Shown one piece after another: positions 6,699 to 7,046 of a stretch of 7,046 nucleotides of DNA. The stretch is from the NCBI RefSeq assembly GCF_002423035.1, contig NZ_DIUM01000040.1:17608-24653 (forward strand), given 5' to 3'. This DNA is from Thiocapsa sp. UBA6158 (lineage in GTDB: Bacteria; Pseudomonadota; Gammaproteobacteria; Chromatiales; Chromatiaceae). The translations under genes were made by a program, and so were the position numbers. The notes under the pieces were generated by a model. That model saw only the letters and a list, made by a program, of their open reading frames with translations. It was not told the origin of the DNA and did no database searches. Position 1 is the stretch's first letter. Each line of letters opens with the position of its first letter.

Positions 6699-7022
6699 AT
6701 GGCCGACAACAACTACCTCAAGGACCTGATCTTGCTGCGCAACGATCCGTCGAAGGTCGCACGCGTTCGCGAAGCCGCGGAGCGCGGAGAGATGGACGCC
6801 CAGTATGCGATGGGCCTCATCTATGCCGAGGGGCGGGGGGTCGAGATCGATCTCGCCCGCGCGCATTTTTGGTTGTCGCTGGCCATCGCCCAAGGCGACA
6901 CGGATGCCGATCTGTTGCGCAACATCATCGGCAGCCAGATGACCGATGCCGAGTTCGACGCGGCCAAAGAGCTGGCAGTCGCACATCGTGCAACCCACCC
7001 GGCCCCCGCATCGCAGCATTGA
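6699..7022 (+). CDS. Small Sel1-repeat protein, 107 aa
   Basis: The protein has one clear Sel1 (TPR-like) repeat: GEMDAQYAMGLIYAEGRGVE (30-49) followed by the second helix ARAHFWLSLAIAQGD (53-67), with the typical A-x-x-x-LG-x-x-Y-x-x-G-x-GV spacing. The end, MTDAEFDAAKELAVAH (81-96), matches the capping helix often seen after Sel1 repeats. Such repeats mediate protein-protein contacts; no catalytic role is implied and the partner is unknown. There is no signal peptide or membrane segment, so it is probably cytosolic. The start at 6699 (MADNNYLKDL) is preferred: the frame is open back to 6495, but an ATG at 6663 falls at the predicted transcript start just after TATACT, and upstream residues look unconserved. 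The ribosome binding site is weak. It is divergent from the DUF1015 gene; the 24 bases after its stop hold nothing identifiable. Confidence 0.8.
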   Translation: MADNNYLKDLILLRNDPSKVARVREAAERGEMDAQYAMGLIYAEGRGVEIDLARAHFWLSLAIAQGDTDADLLRNIIGSQMTDAEFDAAKELAVAHRATHPAPASQH

Positions 7023-7046
7023 ACCTAAAAAGAGCAGTTGGCGCCC

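Noticed and set aside
4819..6729. 636-codon open frame on the + strand
   Set aside because: It is antisense to DUF1015 and the start of relA, in exact codon register with both, and its translation resembles no protein family. It is a by-product of few TTA, CTA and TCA codons.

Overview
The window is GC-rich, chromosomal-looking bacterial DNA. Five genes are packed tightly on both strands, with no sign of phage, insertion sequence, CRISPR or plasmid functions and no RNA genes. The RelA sequence (EFDD-type synthetase, degenerate hydrolase site) points to a beta/gamma-proteobacterium. The mix of a DUF4080 radical SAM protein, a DUF1015 protein and a Sel1 protein would fit a purple sulfur bacterium (Chromatiales). 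That placement is inference from general resemblance, not shown by a marker gene.

Layout, left to right. (1) 1-1215, + strand: the 3' part of a B12-binding-type radical SAM protein of the DUF4080 family; its N-terminal B12-binding domain lies mostly outside the window. (2) 1187-1546, - strand: a 119-aa protein of unknown function, converging on gene 1 and overlapping its last 29 bases. (3) 1547-1670: a 124-base spacer with two short inverted repeats. (4) 1671-2792, - strand: a sugar-kinase-like member of the aminoglycoside phosphotransferase fold, with motifs resembling N-acetylhexosamine 1-kinase. (5) 2794-5007, - strand: relA, the stringent-response (p)ppGpp synthetase, whose stop codon is one base from the start of the kinase gene. 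(6) 5008-5202: a 195-base spacer with the relA ribosome binding site. (7) 5203-6459, - strand: a DUF1015 protein. (8) 6460-6698: a divergent 239-base spacer carrying candidate promoters for both flanking genes. (9) 6699-7022, + strand: a 107-aa Sel1-repeat protein.

The clearest functional unit is relA plus the downstream kinase, read from the same strand with a one-base gap and therefore probably co-transcribed and translationally coupled. RelA makes (p)ppGpp on stalled ribosomes. The kinase probably phosphorylates a small hydroxyl-bearing metabolite such as an (amino)sugar, but its substrate cannot be read from sequence. The 119-aa gene and DUF1015 lie on the same strand but are separated by larger gaps, so their place in the same transcript is uncertain.

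Most of the window reads as ordinary housekeeping sequence. The items most worth following up are the relA-kinase coupling, the uncharacterised DUF4080 enzyme and the unknown 119-aa protein with its convergent overlap. I see no convincing new multi-gene system.
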